NCBI RefSeq assembly: GCF_002564045.1
Contig: NZ_PDJK01000001.1
Coordinates: 1,054,001 to 1,118,000, forward strand
Origin: Amycolatopsis sulphurea
Lineage (GTDB): Bacteria; Actinomycetota; Actinomycetes; Mycobacteriales; Pseudonocardiaceae
Direction of reading: 5' to 3'
Length of the DNA stretch: 64,000 nt
Below are positions 10,943 to 20,766 of the stretch, piece after piece. A program made the translations under genes and the position numbers. Within the stretch, counting starts at the first letter, position 1. Each line of letters starts with the position of its first letter. The notes beneath the pieces were generated by a model. The model saw nothing but the letters and a program-made list of their open reading frames with translations, did not search any database and was not told where the DNA came from.

Positions 10943-11878
10943 TCAGCCGTGCAGGGTGCGGTAGGTCCCGGCCGCGCCGGGATGCAGCGCGACCGGCCGG
11001 GTGCCGATGAGGGTGCGTACGTCCAGGAACTGGGTGCCGACCGCCTGCGCGGGTACGAGTTCCGCGGCCCGGCCGGCGAGCACGCGCACGACTGCGGCGG
11101 CGACCTCGTCCGGCAGCCCTGGAGAACAGACCAGCAGGTTCGCGACGCCGATGGTGCCGAGTGCGCCGACGCCGCGGTACGCGCCCGCGGGGACCTGGAC
11201 CGGTTCGTACAGCGGGCCGTACGCCTTCCGTAGCCCGGGGAGCACCGACGTGAGTGGTAGCAGGGCGAGCGGGGTCGTACGGTTCAGGTCGGCGAGCGCC
11301 GGGGTGGGCACGCCGCCGGACCAGGCGAACGCGTCGATGCGCCGGTCGCGTAGTGCGGTGAGGGCGTCGGCCAGCCGGAGGTGCTGGGCCTGTACGGGCA
11401 CTCCGGCGGTCGCGAAGACGCGCTCGGCCAGCTGTGCGGCGCCTGATCCGTGGGCGCCGAGGGATACCGGACGGCCGGCCAGTGCAGTGAGGTCGTGGCG
11501 ACGGTCGGCGGCCCTGACGACGAGCTGCAAGTAGTTCTCGTACACCCGGCCCAGCGCGCGTAGCGGGACAGGTTTGGAGAACGGCGGGTCACCGGCGAGT
11601 GCAGACTGTGCGACGTCGGCGAGGACGAGCCCTAGGTCCGCCGTACCGTCCTGTACGCGCCCGACGTTCTCGACGCTTGCTTCGGTGGGCAATGCGACGC
11701 ACCGCAGTGCGGGCACAGCACGGTTCAGCTCTGTGGCGAGTACATCCGCGAAGGCGAGATAGAAGCCACCTGGCTCGCCGGCCGCGATTGTGACGGTGCG
11801 GTCGGGACCGCGATAGCCGCCGTCACAAGCGCTGAGTACGAGGCCGAGCCCGCCGAGGAGAGCAGCGCGTCGGTTCAC
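10943..11878 (-). CDS. TAXI-family solute-binding lipoprotein
   Basis: A 311-residue extracytoplasmic binding protein of the TRAP-associated TAXI family. It has a lipoprotein signal with the box LSAC (Cys 18), then TVTIAAGEPGGFYLAFADVLA, the family's N-terminal signature, and VSLGAHGSGAAQLAERV. Members bind small carboxylates such as glutamate or 2-oxoglutarate. Its GTG overlaps the stop of the upstream histidine kinase (GTGA). No TRAP membrane subunits occur nearby. It may therefore serve the kinase as a sensory subunit or the MFS transporter encoded three genes upstream; that role is inference. Confidence 0.88.
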   Translation of the reverse strand: MNRRAALLGGLGLVLSACDGGYRGPDRTVTIAAGEPGGFYLAFADVLATELNRAVPALRCVALPTEASVENVGRVQDGTADLGLVLADVAQSALAGDPPFSKPVPLRALGRVYENYLQLVVRAADRRHDLTALAGRPVSLGAHGSGAAQLAERVFATAGVPVQAQHLRLADALTALRDRRIDAFAWSGGVPTPALADLNRTTPLALLPLTSVLPGLRKAYGPLYEPVQVPAGAYRGVGALGTIGVANLLVCSPGLPDEVAAAVVRVLAGRAAELVPAQAVGTQFLDVRTLIGTRPVALHPGAAGTYRTLHG

Positions 11879-13263
11879 GGTGTCACCTCCGCGGGCAGCG
11901 TGACGCGGACTTGCAACCCGTGCGGCTCCACCGCGCGCAGCTCCAGCAGTCCGCCGCGGGCGCGCGTCTGTTCCCGCGCGATGGCCAGGCCGAGCCCGCT
12001 ACCTCGTGGCGCGCCTTCGCCACCCGCGCGCCAGAACCGTTCTGTGGCAAGGGAAAGCTCTTCAGGGGCGAGGCCAGGGCCGTCGTCGGTGACCAGCAGC
12101 GTGACGGTGCCCGGATCGGTCTCCCAACCGGCGGTGATGGTCGCGCCGCGGCCGGCGTGATGCACTGCGTTGTCGAGCAGCACGTCGAGGACTTGGGCAA
12201 GCTCGTTCTCGGGCATCCGGACCAGGACCGGTTCGGTGTGCGCGGCGCACGGTAGGAGCGTGGCGTTCGCTTCGTCGGCGGAGAGACGCCACGCGTCGAC
12301 GCGCTCGGCGACGACCGTGGCGAGATCGGCGGGTTCGGGATCCTCCCCGGCGGCGAGGCGGGTGGAGGTGCTTTCCGCGGCGGCGAGGGTGAGCAGGCCG
12401 TCCAGGATGCGTTCCAGCCGCTCGACTTCCGCGGCAGTGGCCTGGTAGGCCGGGTGGCCGTGCAGGTCGGTGGCGAGCGAATCCAGGCGCAGCCGCAGCG
12501 CCGCCATCGGATTCCGCAGCTGATGTGACGTGTCGGCGACGAGCCGCCGTTGCTGCTCCGCGGCGGCGACGACGGCGTCGGACATCCGGTTCACCGAGGC
12601 GGCGAGCGATCGCAACTCGCGCGGGCCGGACCGTTCCGGCACTTGCGCGCGTCGTCCCCGAGTGACCGCGAGCACGCCGTTCTCCAGCTCCACCAACGGC
12701 CGCACCATCCACCGCGCGAGCAGCACGGACAGCAGCACGAACAACGCCGCGACCACCAGGGCACCGGCCACGATGGCGGCCCACCGCGCAGCGACGTCGG
12801 ACGCGGCCTGCGCGGCCGACGCACGCAGTACGACGGCGCCGGACACCCGCGTCCCGGTACCGACCGGACGTGTGAACAGCACCGGCTCAGCGGACCAGGG
12901 CGTGACTTGCTCTACCGGCGGACCTGGCTCGTTCCGGAGCGTTGCTTCGATGAGCGCGCGTACGGCGGGGTCTCCGGTGGTGAGGCCGCCAGTCTGGACC
13001 AGCGGAAGCCGCTGCGCGTCCACCACGAGGACCGCTTCGCTGTATAACGACGAATACTCCGCCGCTTCGGCCGTCAACGCCGTCGCGTCACCGGCGTCAA
13101 CTGCTTGCTGCGCGAGGACGACGAACCGCTCCACGTCGCTGCTACGGGAAATGACCAGCTCCTGGGTCCGCTGGTCTGCCGTGGTCGACAGCAGTGGCAC
13201 CGCGAAGGCGGCGACGCCGGCGAGGGCGAACGTGACGAGTACCGCGAGCAGGCGCGTTCGCAC
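11875..13263 (-). CDS. Sensor histidine kinase
   Basis: A 462-residue membrane kinase. One helix lies at about 5-27, an extracellular sensor region at about 28-160, and a second helix at about 165-185. A HAMP segment, the H-box VADTSHQLRNPMAALR, N-box DNAVHHAGRG, G1 DDGPGLAPEE and G2 RGSGLGLAIA follow. All catalytic boxes are intact. It is four bases downstream of the response regulator and overlaps the TAXI binding protein gene, so the three are co-translated. The order of regulator, kinase and periplasmic binding protein recalls TctD-TctE with TctC for tricarboxylates. Confidence 0.93.
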   Translation of the reverse strand: MRTRLLAVLVTFALAGVAAFAVPLLSTTADQRTQELVISRSSDVERFVVLAQQAVDAGDATALTAEAAEYSSLYSEAVLVVDAQRLPLVQTGGLTTGDPAVRALIEATLRNEPGPPVEQVTPWSAEPVLFTRPVGTGTRVSGAVVLRASAAQAASDVAARWAAIVAGALVVAALFVLLSVLLARWMVRPLVELENGVLAVTRGRRAQVPERSGPRELRSLAASVNRMSDAVVAAAEQQRRLVADTSHQLRNPMAALRLRLDSLATDLHGHPAYQATAAEVERLERILDGLLTLAAAESTSTRLAAGEDPEPADLATVVAERVDAWRLSADEANATLLPCAAHTEPVLVRMPENELAQVLDVLLDNAVHHAGRGATITAGWETDPGTVTLLVTDDGPGLAPEELSLATERFWRAGGEGAPRGSGLGLAIAREQTRARGGLLELRAVEPHGLQVRVTLPAEVTP

Positions 13264-13267
13264 GGAG

Positions 13268-13933
13268 TCAGTCCCGGCCCAACCGGTACCCGAAGCCGCG
13301 GATGGTGGTGAGCAGTCCGGGCCGATCGAGCTTCGCGCGCAGCTGGGTCATGTGTACGTCGAGAGATCGCGAGACGGCGAGATACGCGTCGCCCCACACC
13401 TCGTCCATCAACTGCTGGCGGCTGACCGCCGTACCTGGGCGTACGGCCAGAACCGCGAGCACTTCGTATTCCTTCGTGGTCAGGCCCGCGTCTCGCCCGT
13501 CTACGAGCACCCGGCGTCCACCGAGGTCGATCTCGACGTCTTCGAGCCGTACGACGCGGTCTGCAGCTGCTTCGCCGCGACTGCCGCCGCGACGCAGTAC
13601 AGCGTCCATCCGTGCCAGTAGTTCGTGCAGCCGTACAGGCTTGGCCAGGTAGTCGTCCGCGCCGAGCCGAAGCGCGCGTACGACGGAGCGCTCGTCTGCG
13701 CGCGCGGTGAGCACTATGACCGGCACCGTCGACACCTGACGAATCTTGCGCAGTACGTCCAGCCCACCGAGATCGGGCAACCCGAGATCGAGCAACAACA
13801 CGTCGGCGTCGTGATGCCGGTGAAGTGCGTCGACGCCCCGGCCGACTGCGGTGACGGCGTGGCCGTGCGTGTGCAGTGTCTCGGCGAGCGCCTGGGCGAC
13901 ACCGGTGTCGTCCTCGACGAGCAGCACGCGCAC
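13268..13933 (-). CDS. OmpR-family response regulator
   Basis: A 221-residue two-domain regulator. The receiver has VLLVEDDTG (acidic pocket), phospho-acceptor Asp in VLLLDLGLPDLGG, Thr in VIVLTARAD and Lys in LAKPVRL. The winged-helix DNA-binding domain ends in LDVHMTQLRAKLDRPGLLTTIRGFGYRLG. It pairs with the kinase four bases downstream. The MFS gene ends 27 bases upstream on the same strand, so the regulator is probably transcribed together with the transporter. Confidence 0.95.
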   Translation of the reverse strand: MRVLLVEDDTGVAQALAETLHTHGHAVTAVGRGVDALHRHHDADVLLLDLGLPDLGGLDVLRKIRQVSTVPVIVLTARADERSVVRALRLGADDYLAKPVRLHELLARMDAVLRRGGSRGEAAADRVVRLEDVEIDLGGRRVLVDGRDAGLTTKEYEVLAVLAVRPGTAVSRQQLMDEVWGDAYLAVSRSLDVHMTQLRAKLDRPGLLTTIRGFGYRLGRD

Positions 13934-13960
13934 GGCCGTCCTCCCCAGCTAGTTCTCGGC

Positions 13961-15283
13961 CTAGTCCTCGTTCTGGTCCTCGTCGCGTTCGAGAGCAGAG
14001 GAACGCGACGTTTCCCGCATTGTTGCGTACACGACAAGGGACACCAGGACACATCCGGCGACGTACCAGAAGAACAGCGACTCGTGACCCGCCTTCTTCA
14101 GCGCTTGCGCGATGAGTTCGGCAGTGCCGCCGAAGATGGCGACAGTGAGCGCGTATGGCAGCCCCACGCCGAGCGCGCGGATACGCGTCGGGAACAGCTC
14201 CGCCTTCACGATGGCGTTGATCGACGTGTACCCGGTGACGATGACCAAGGCGGCCATCAGCAGCAGGAACGCGAGCACCGGCTGCTTGGTGTGCGCCATA
14301 ACGGTCATGATCGGCACGGTCAGCACAGTGCCCGCGATGCCGAAGAACAGCAGCAGCTTGCGCCGTCCGATGCGGTCGGACAGACGCCCGGCGAGCGGCT
14401 GCAGGATCGCGAACAGCAGCAGCGCGATGAAGAGGATCACCGTCACAGTGCGTCGGGGGATGCCCGCAGTGTTCTCCAGGAACTTCTGCGTGTACGTGGC
14501 GTACGTGTAGAACGCGACTGTGCCACCGAGGGTCAGCCCGACGACCAACGCGATCTCGCGCGGGTACTTCACCAGCTGTCGCAGCGTGCCGCGTTCTCCG
14601 GCGTTCCCCGCGACGCGCTGGTAGCTCTCGGACTCGTCCATGCTGCGTCGCAGCAGCATCACGATCACGGCGGCCAGCGCGCCGACCACGAACGCGATCC
14701 GCCAGCCCCACTCGCTCATCTGCCGGTCGGTCAGCACGCTCTGCAGCACGAGCTGCAACCCGAGCGCGAGCAGCTGCCCGCCGACGAGCGTCACGTACTG
14801 GAAGCTTGAATAGAACCCGCGGCGGCCGGGAGTGGCCACTTCGGACAGGTACGTCGCCGAAGTGGAGTACTCGCCGCCCACCGACAACCCTTGCAACAGT
14901 CGTGCGAGCACGAGCAGTACGGGCGCCGCGACGCCGATCTTCCCGTACTCCGGCGTGACGGCGATGACCAACGACCCACAGGCCATCATCGACACCGAGA
15001 GCACGAGCGCGGACCGGCGGCCGAACCGGTCCGCGAAGCGGCCCAGCAGCCAGCCGCCGAGAGGGCGCATAAGGAATCCCACGGCGAACACCGCCGCAGT
15101 GTTGAGGAACTGGAGTGTCGAGTCCCCGCCGGGGAAGAACGACTTCGCGAAGTACGTGGTGAAGGCCGAGTAGGCGTACCAGTCGTACCACTCGACGAGA
15201 TTGCCCACTGAGCCGCGCAGCACATTGCCTGCGACCCGCCGTTCGTTCCGGCGTGCTTCGCCGCTCTGGGTCCGGGTAGTCAT
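13961..15283 (-). CDS. MFS transporter, metabolite:H+ symporter subfamily
   Basis: A 440-residue, twelve-helix transporter from ATG 15283, with AGGAGG six bases upstream. The KgtP/citrate/proline-betaine subfamily signature is plain: NLVEWYDWYAY near the N-terminus, RPLGGWLLGRFADRFGRR, and RLLQGLSVGGEYSTSATYLSE. A second copy of the loop motif is GRLSDRIGRRKLLLFF. Such proteins import carboxylates with protons. It opens a four-gene run with a response regulator, kinase and TAXI binding protein, suggesting a substrate-induced uptake system. Confidence 0.92.
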   Translation of the reverse strand: MTTRTQSGEARRNERRVAGNVLRGSVGNLVEWYDWYAYSAFTTYFAKSFFPGGDSTLQFLNTAAVFAVGFLMRPLGGWLLGRFADRFGRRSALVLSVSMMACGSLVIAVTPEYGKIGVAAPVLLVLARLLQGLSVGGEYSTSATYLSEVATPGRRGFYSSFQYVTLVGGQLLALGLQLVLQSVLTDRQMSEWGWRIAFVVGALAAVIVMLLRRSMDESESYQRVAGNAGERGTLRQLVKYPREIALVVGLTLGGTVAFYTYATYTQKFLENTAGIPRRTVTVILFIALLLFAILQPLAGRLSDRIGRRKLLLFFGIAGTVLTVPIMTVMAHTKQPVLAFLLLMAALVIVTGYTSINAIVKAELFPTRIRALGVGLPYALTVAIFGGTAELIAQALKKAGHESLFFWYVAGCVLVSLVVYATMRETSRSSALERDEDQNED

Positions 15284-15367
15284 CGTTGACCTCCTGTGTT
15301 GCGACTCACGGTGACCAACCCGCGGGTAACCAGCAAGGTCGAAACGCGGTTCCTTACCTGCGCTTAG

Positions 15368-16180
<813 letters not shown>

Positions 16181-16259
16181 CACCCCGAATTCCCCGCTGA
16201 ACCACAGTGTTCAACGACGACGTTCAACCACGACGCCGAACCACGACCTGGAGGACCCG

Positions 16260-17027
16260 TTGCCCGGACTGCTCGAAGGCAAGCGGCTGCTGATCACCGG
16301 CATCATCACCGACGCGTCGCTGGCTTTCCACGCCGCCCGCTTCGCCCAGGAGGAGGGCGCCGAACTGGTGCTGACCGGCTTCGGCCGGATGTCGCTGGTC
16401 GAGCGGATCGCCAAGCGCCTGCCCAAGGAAGCTCCGGTGCTGGAGCTGGACGTGACCAACCAGGAGCACCTGGACTCGCTGGCCGAGCGCGTCGGCGCAC
16501 ACGTCGACGGTCTCGACGGCGTCCTGCACTCGATCGGCTTCGCCCCGCCGTCCTGCCTGGGCGCCCCGTTCCTGGACGCCCCGGCCGACGACGTGAAGGT
16601 CGCCGTGGACGTGTCGGCGTTCTCCTTCAAGTCGCTCGCCGTGGCGACGCTGCCGCTGCTTTCGCGGGGCGCTTCGATCGTGGGCATGGACTTCGACGCG
16701 CGCGTGGCGTGGCCCGCCTACAACTGGATGGGCGTCGCGAAGGCCGCGCTGGAGTCGGTGAACCGTTACCTGGCCAAGGAACTCGGCCCGCAGGGCATCC
16801 GGGTGAACCTGGTCAGCGCGGGCCCGATGAAGACCATGGCGGCCCGGTCGATCCCCGGCTTCGACGAGCTGGAGGAGGGCTGGAACGACCGTGCTCCGCT
16901 GGGCTGGGACAGCTCCGACCCGACGGCGACCGCGAAGTCGGTGTGCGCGCTGCTGTCGGACTGGCTGCCCGCCACCACCGGCTCGATGATCATGGTCGAC
17001 GGCGGGGTGCACGCGCTCGGCATCTGA
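16260..17027 (+). CDS. inhA: NADH-dependent enoyl-ACP reductase
   Basis: Final reductive step of type II fatty-acid elongation; the isoniazid target in mycobacteria. The start is TTG 16260, supported by GGAGG with a 5-base spacer; no ATG or GTG fits. The protein is 255 residues. NAD is bound through [17 protein letters not shown], an InhA/FabI-type glycine pattern. The catalytic Tyr and Lys are in YNWMGVAK (about 154 and 161). [16 protein letters not shown] is the substrate loop. About 79 bases after fabG and probably co-transcribed; a hairpin follows. Confidence 0.95.
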   Translation: MPGLLEGKRLLITGIITDASLAFHAARFAQEEGAELVLTGFGRMSLVERIAKRLPKEAPVLELDVTNQEHLDSLAERVGAHVDGLDGVLHSIGFAPPSCLGAPFLDAPADDVKVAVDVSAFSFKSLAVATLPLLSRGASIVGMDFDARVAWPAYNWMGVAKAALESVNRYLAKELGPQGIRVNLVSAGPMKTMAARSIPGFDELEEGWNDRAPLGWDSSDPTATAKSVCALLSDWLPATTGSMIMVDGGVHALGI

Positions 17028-17044
17028 GCCCGGACAAGCGACCA

Positions 17045-17080
17045 CGACGGTCCCCGCGGGAAGTTCCGCGGGGATCGTCG
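17045..17080 (+). terminator. Terminator after fabG-inhA
   Basis: A 15-bp stem (17045-17059 with 17066-17080; one G-U pair) and a 6-base loop, 17 bases after the inhA stop and before ferrochelatase. It could be full or partial, since hemH lies on the same strand 90 bases downstream. Confidence 0.6.
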
Positions 17081-17170
17081 TCGTTCGCACGGAACGCATT
17101 CCGGCCGAAGGCGCACCGGACAAGCCGGGCCGCCGCGGCGTGGGCCGGGCCACCACGGCAAGATGTCGGG

Positions 17171-18211
17171 GTGGGTTACGATGCGTTGCTGTGGCTTTCG
17201 TTCGGTGGTCCGGAAGGGCCCGACGAGGTGATGCCGTTCCTGGAGAACGTCACCCGGGGCCGGGGGGTGCCGCGGGAACGCCTGCTCGAAGTCGCCGAGC
17301 ATTACCAGCACTTCGGCGGGGTCTCGCCGATCAACCGGCTCAACCGGGCCGCGATCGCGGCGGTGGAGAAGCAGCTCGCCGCGGAGGGTCTCGACCTGCC
17401 GGTGCACTTCGGCAACCGCAACTGGCAGCCGATGGTGGAGGACACCGTCGCCCGGATGAAGGCCGAAGGCGTGCGTCGCGCGCTGGTGTTCCCCACGAGC
17501 GCGTACGGCGGCTACTCGGCGTGCCGGCAGTACGACGAGGACATCGAGCGCGCCCGCACCGCGGTCGGCGACGCGCCGGATCTGGTGAAGCTGCGGCAGT
17601 TCTACGACCACCCACTGTTCGTGGCGGCGGTCGCCGACGCGGTTCGCGCGGCGCACGCCGAACTGGGCGACCGGCCGGGTATCCGCACAGTGTTCACCGC
17701 GCACTCCATCCCGGAGAGCGCGGACCGCGCCTCAGGCCTGCCTGCGGAAGGCGGGCGCCGGTACTCCCGGCAGATCGCCGAGGCCGCGCGCCTGGTGGCC
17801 GCCGAGGCGGGGATCGCGGAGTACGACGTGGTGTGGCAGTCCCGCTCGGGACCGCCGCAGATTCCGTGGCTGGAACCGGACATTGTGGACCACCTGGACG
17901 CGCTGCACTCCCAGGGCGTCAAAGCCGTGGTGGTGAGCCCGATCGGCTTCGTCTCCGATCATCTGGAAGTGATCTGGGATCTGGACAACGAAGCCGCCGA
18001 ACGGGCCGCCGGGCACGGGATGGCCTTCGCGCGAGCGTCCACTCCGGACACTGACCCGCGCTTCGCCGAACTCGTGGTGGAGCTGATCCGCGAACACCTG
18101 ACGGACGCTCCCGTGCGCAAGCTGTCGGATTTCCCGGCCGCCGGCTGCACGCTCAACGGCGCTCCGTGCGCTGTGGGCTGCTGCGAGCCCGCGAAGCGGC
18201 CGGGCCGCTGA
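17171..18211 (+). CDS. hemH: Ferrochelatase (coproporphyrin type)
   Basis: Inserts Fe2+ into coproporphyrin III in the actinobacterial haem route. It is 346 residues from GTG 17171 ([19 protein letters not shown]). Active-site features are the His in [10 protein letters not shown] and the Glu in [20 protein letters not shown]. Cysteines in [12 protein letters not shown] and the C-terminal [13 protein letters not shown] match the position of the [2Fe-2S] ligands known in mycobacterial and other actinobacterial enzymes. The gene follows inhA, as in Mycobacterium. The start has no ribosome site and may be leaderless. Confidence 0.93.
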   Translation: MGYDALLWLSFGGPEGPDEVMPFLENVTRGRGVPRERLLEVAEHYQHFGGVSPINRLNRAAIAAVEKQLAAEGLDLPVHFGNRNWQPMVEDTVARMKAEGVRRALVFPTSAYGGYSACRQYDEDIERARTAVGDAPDLVKLRQFYDHPLFVAAVADAVRAAHAELGDRPGIRTVFTAHSIPESADRASGLPAEGGRRYSRQIAEAARLVAAEAGIAEYDVVWQSRSGPPQIPWLEPDIVDHLDALHSQGVKAVVVSPIGFVSDHLEVIWDLDNEAAERAAGHGMAFARASTPDTDPRFAELVVELIREHLTDAPVRKLSDFPAAGCTLNGAPCAVGCCEPAKRPGR

Positions 18212-18221
18212 CCCACCCGGG

Positions 18222-19019
18222 TCAGGGGTGGCGGTCGCCCTGATCGGAGAAGACGCGTACGGCCTCGTTCACCGAAGCCGTACGCGCGGTGCGGACCGCG
18301 TCCACGAGCGGGCGCAGAGCTTCCGCGCGACGGCTCGCGGCGGAGGCGGACAACGCGCCGCCCGGGTCGTCGCTGCGCGCGATCGCGAGAATCGCGGAGA
18401 TCTCCTCCGCACGCTGCAGCACGCGCAGGGCACGGGCGGGCATCCCCGCCGGCCATTCGATCTGCGGGCGGGCACGCAGGTGCGCGGACAGCTCAGCTCG
18501 CACGCCGGGACGGTCCCTGGCCACATCGAGCGCCTGCAGCGCGCCGGCGCTCGCGCGGATCGCGTCCGTGAGGCCGTGTTCGGCGTCCGCCAGCGACTGG
18601 TACTCCAGCGGCGTCGGCGTGCCGAGCGAGTAGACCGTCCACCGCATCAGACCCTCGGCGATCGGCTCGGGGACCAGGCCGAAACCGAGCGCGGTGAGCA
18701 CCACGGCCTCCCCACAGCGCACCGCCGCCTCGGCGAGCGGGCCGGCCCCGCCGAGGCCGCGGACGTCCCCGGCGACCGGGAGCACGAGCTGGGCGCTGGT
18801 CGCCCCCTGCGCGCGCAGCGCGAGCAGCAGCTGCACCGGGGTGGCGGCACGGTGGAAGGCGAGCGGGAGATCGAACGCGTCGGCCGCGGCGGGATCGGCC
18901 GCGACCACGTCGTGGGCCTCGGCCCAGTCCTGAAGGGCATCGAGCACGTCGTCGGAGGCAGCGGTCCCGTTCAGCCACGCGGAGGACCAGACGGCGAGAG
19001 TCGCACTGGGTCGGCACAC
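18222..19019 (-). CDS. Conserved hypothetical protein beside ferrochelatase
   Basis: A 265-residue soluble, alanine-rich protein converging on hemH, with a gap of 10 bases. No catalytic motif is recognisable. It occupies the place of the uncharacterised gene next to hemZ in mycobacteria (Rv1486c), and the opening pattern SATLAVWSSAWLNGTAASDDVLDAL looks conserved. TAAACT lies eight bases before the GTG start, so it may be leaderless. The function is unknown. Confidence 0.7.
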   Translation of the reverse strand: MCRPSATLAVWSSAWLNGTAASDDVLDALQDWAEAHDVVAADPAAADAFDLPLAFHRAATPVQLLLALRAQGATSAQLVLPVAGDVRGLGGAGPLAEAAVRCGEAVVLTALGFGLVPEPIAEGLMRWTVYSLGTPTPLEYQSLADAEHGLTDAIRASAGALQALDVARDRPGVRAELSAHLRARPQIEWPAGMPARALRVLQRAEEISAILAIARSDDPGGALSASAASRRAEALRPLVDAVRTARTASVNEAVRVFSDQGDRHP

Positions 19020-19331
19020 GACGACCTAGTTTAGAGACTGTCTCGAAAGTGGCTTGCGTGGCGGTGCGGGTAGTGGAACCTCGGACGTCCTCTCACTCCG
19101 GGATCTCCTCCTCATGAATGCCGATTCACCACCTCGGAGCTGTCCTCGCGAGAGGACGCCTGAGAATTCGACAGCAGAGTGCCGGTTGACGGCCCACAGC
19201 AAGCGGCTCCGCCGCTTACGAAACAGAACCTAGGCCCCGCGCGGCGAAGCCACCGCGCCGAGGGTGGCAGCCGCGCACGCTGGAGTCGCTCCACGTCGAC
19301 GGACGCGGGAACGCGCAGTAGCGTCGATGAG
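19020..19331. other. Non-coding gap between divergent genes
   Basis: 312 bases with no credible ORF. It contains the small palindrome GAGACTGTCTC (19035-19045) and a 7-bp hairpin AAGCGGC-TCC-GCCGCTT near 19200. The style (Cys/Ser-rich translations, stop-dense) is unlike its neighbours, and it may be a relic of an insertion. I found no matching copy elsewhere in the window. Confidence 0.4.
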
Positions 19332-20729
19332 GTGAACGCAGTTCCCGAGGCACTTCCCCGTACCGCGGGCGAGCTTCGCGCCGCCGGGTACACCCCGCGC
19401 CCGATCGCCCGTGAGATCCACGACAACCTGCTCGCCGCCCTCCGCGAGGGCCGCGAGGCCTGGCCCGGCATCGTCGGGTTCTCCCGCACCGTGCTGCCGC
19501 AGCTGGAACGCGCGCTGCTGGCCGGTCACGACGTCGTCCTGCTCGGGGAGCGCGGGCAGGGCAAGACCCGCCTGCTGCGCACCCTGGCCGGGCTGCTCGA
19601 CGAATGGACCCCGGTCATCGAGGGCGCCGAGCTGGGCGAGCACCCGCTCCAGCCGATCACCCCGGCGTCGATCCGCCGTGCCGCCGAGCTGGGCGACGAC
19701 CTGCCCGTCGCCTGGCGGCACCGCAGCGAGCGCTACACCGAGAAGCTGGCCACCCCGGACACCAGCGTCGGCGACCTGATCGGCGACGTCGACCCCGTGA
19801 AGGTGGCCGAGGGCCGCAGCCTCGGCGATCCGGAGACGATCCACTTCGGGCTCGTGCCGCGGGCGCATCGTGGCATCGTGGCGCTCAACGAGCTGCCCGA
19901 CCTCGCCGAGCGGATCCAGGTCGCGCTGCTGAACGTGATGGAGGAGCGCGACATCCAGGTCCGCGGCTACACTCTGCGGCTCCCGCTGGACGTGCTGCTG
20001 GTGGCCACCGCGAACCCGGAGGACTACACCAACCGCGGCCGGATCATCACCCCGCTCAAGGACCGGTTCGGCGCGGAGATCCGCACGCACTACCCCCTCG
20101 ACGTGGCCGCCGAGGTCGCCGTCGTGCGCCAGGAGGCGGAGCTGGTCGCCGAGGTCGGCGAGCCGCTGCTGGAGGTGCTCGCCCGGTTCGTGCGGAACCT
20201 GCGCGAGTCGACGGTGATCGACCAGCGGTCCGGCGTGTCCGCCCGGTTCGCCGTCGCGGCGGCGGAAACCGTTGCCGCCGCGGCATTGCGGCGGTCCGCG
20301 CTGACCGGGGAGCGGCCGGCGGTGGCCCGCCCGGTGGACCTCGACGCGGTGCCCGCCGTGCTGCGCGGCAAGGTCGAGTTCGAACCGGGGGAGGAGGGCC
20401 GCGAGGTCGAGCACCTGGTGCATCTGCTGCGCCGCGCCGTCGCGGAAACCGCCCGCGAACGCTTCGCCGGGCTCGATCTGCGCCCGTTGTCCGACGCGGT
20501 GGCCGACGGGCACCTGGTTGCCACCGGGGAGCGTGTGCCGGGCAGTGAGGTGCTTGCCGCGCTGCCGGAGCTGCCGGTGCTGCACGAGGTCGCCCAGCGT
20601 GCCGGGGTGTCCGCGGACGAGCCCGCCGGCCGGATCGCCGCGGCGGTCGAGCTGGCACTGGAGTCGCTGTTCCTCGCGCGCAGGCTGGCGAAGGACACCG
20701 ACGACACCACCACGGTGTACGGCGAATAA
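19332..20729 (+). CDS. Magnesium-chelatase-like AAA+ ATPase
   Basis: A 465-residue AAA+ protein from GTG 19332. It has Walker A GERGQGKTRLL, the Walker B region HRGIVALNELPDLAERIQVALLNVMEERD and sensor 1 ATANPEDY. It matches the BchI/ChlI-like ATPases that in actinobacteria pair with a VWA protein (the Rv0958-Rv0959 type). The next gene is that VWA partner, so the two likely form a metal- or cofactor-insertion or remodelling machine like MoxR-CoxE systems. It is not a true chlorophyll enzyme, as no other such genes are present. Confidence 0.88.
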   Translation: MNAVPEALPRTAGELRAAGYTPRPIAREIHDNLLAALREGREAWPGIVGFSRTVLPQLERALLAGHDVVLLGERGQGKTRLLRTLAGLLDEWTPVIEGAELGEHPLQPITPASIRRAAELGDDLPVAWRHRSERYTEKLATPDTSVGDLIGDVDPVKVAEGRSLGDPETIHFGLVPRAHRGIVALNELPDLAERIQVALLNVMEERDIQVRGYTLRLPLDVLLVATANPEDYTNRGRIITPLKDRFGAEIRTHYPLDVAAEVAVVRQEAELVAEVGEPLLEVLARFVRNLRESTVIDQRSGVSARFAVAAAETVAAAALRRSALTGERPAVARPVDLDAVPAVLRGKVEFEPGEEGREVEHLVHLLRRAVAETARERFAGLDLRPLSDAVADGHLVATGERVPGSEVLAALPELPVLHEVAQRAGVSADEPAGRIAAAVELALESLFLARRLAKDTDDTTTVYGE

Positions 20730-20766
20730 TGCCGCCGCCGACGTACTTTTTCCCGCGGAGGCGGCA

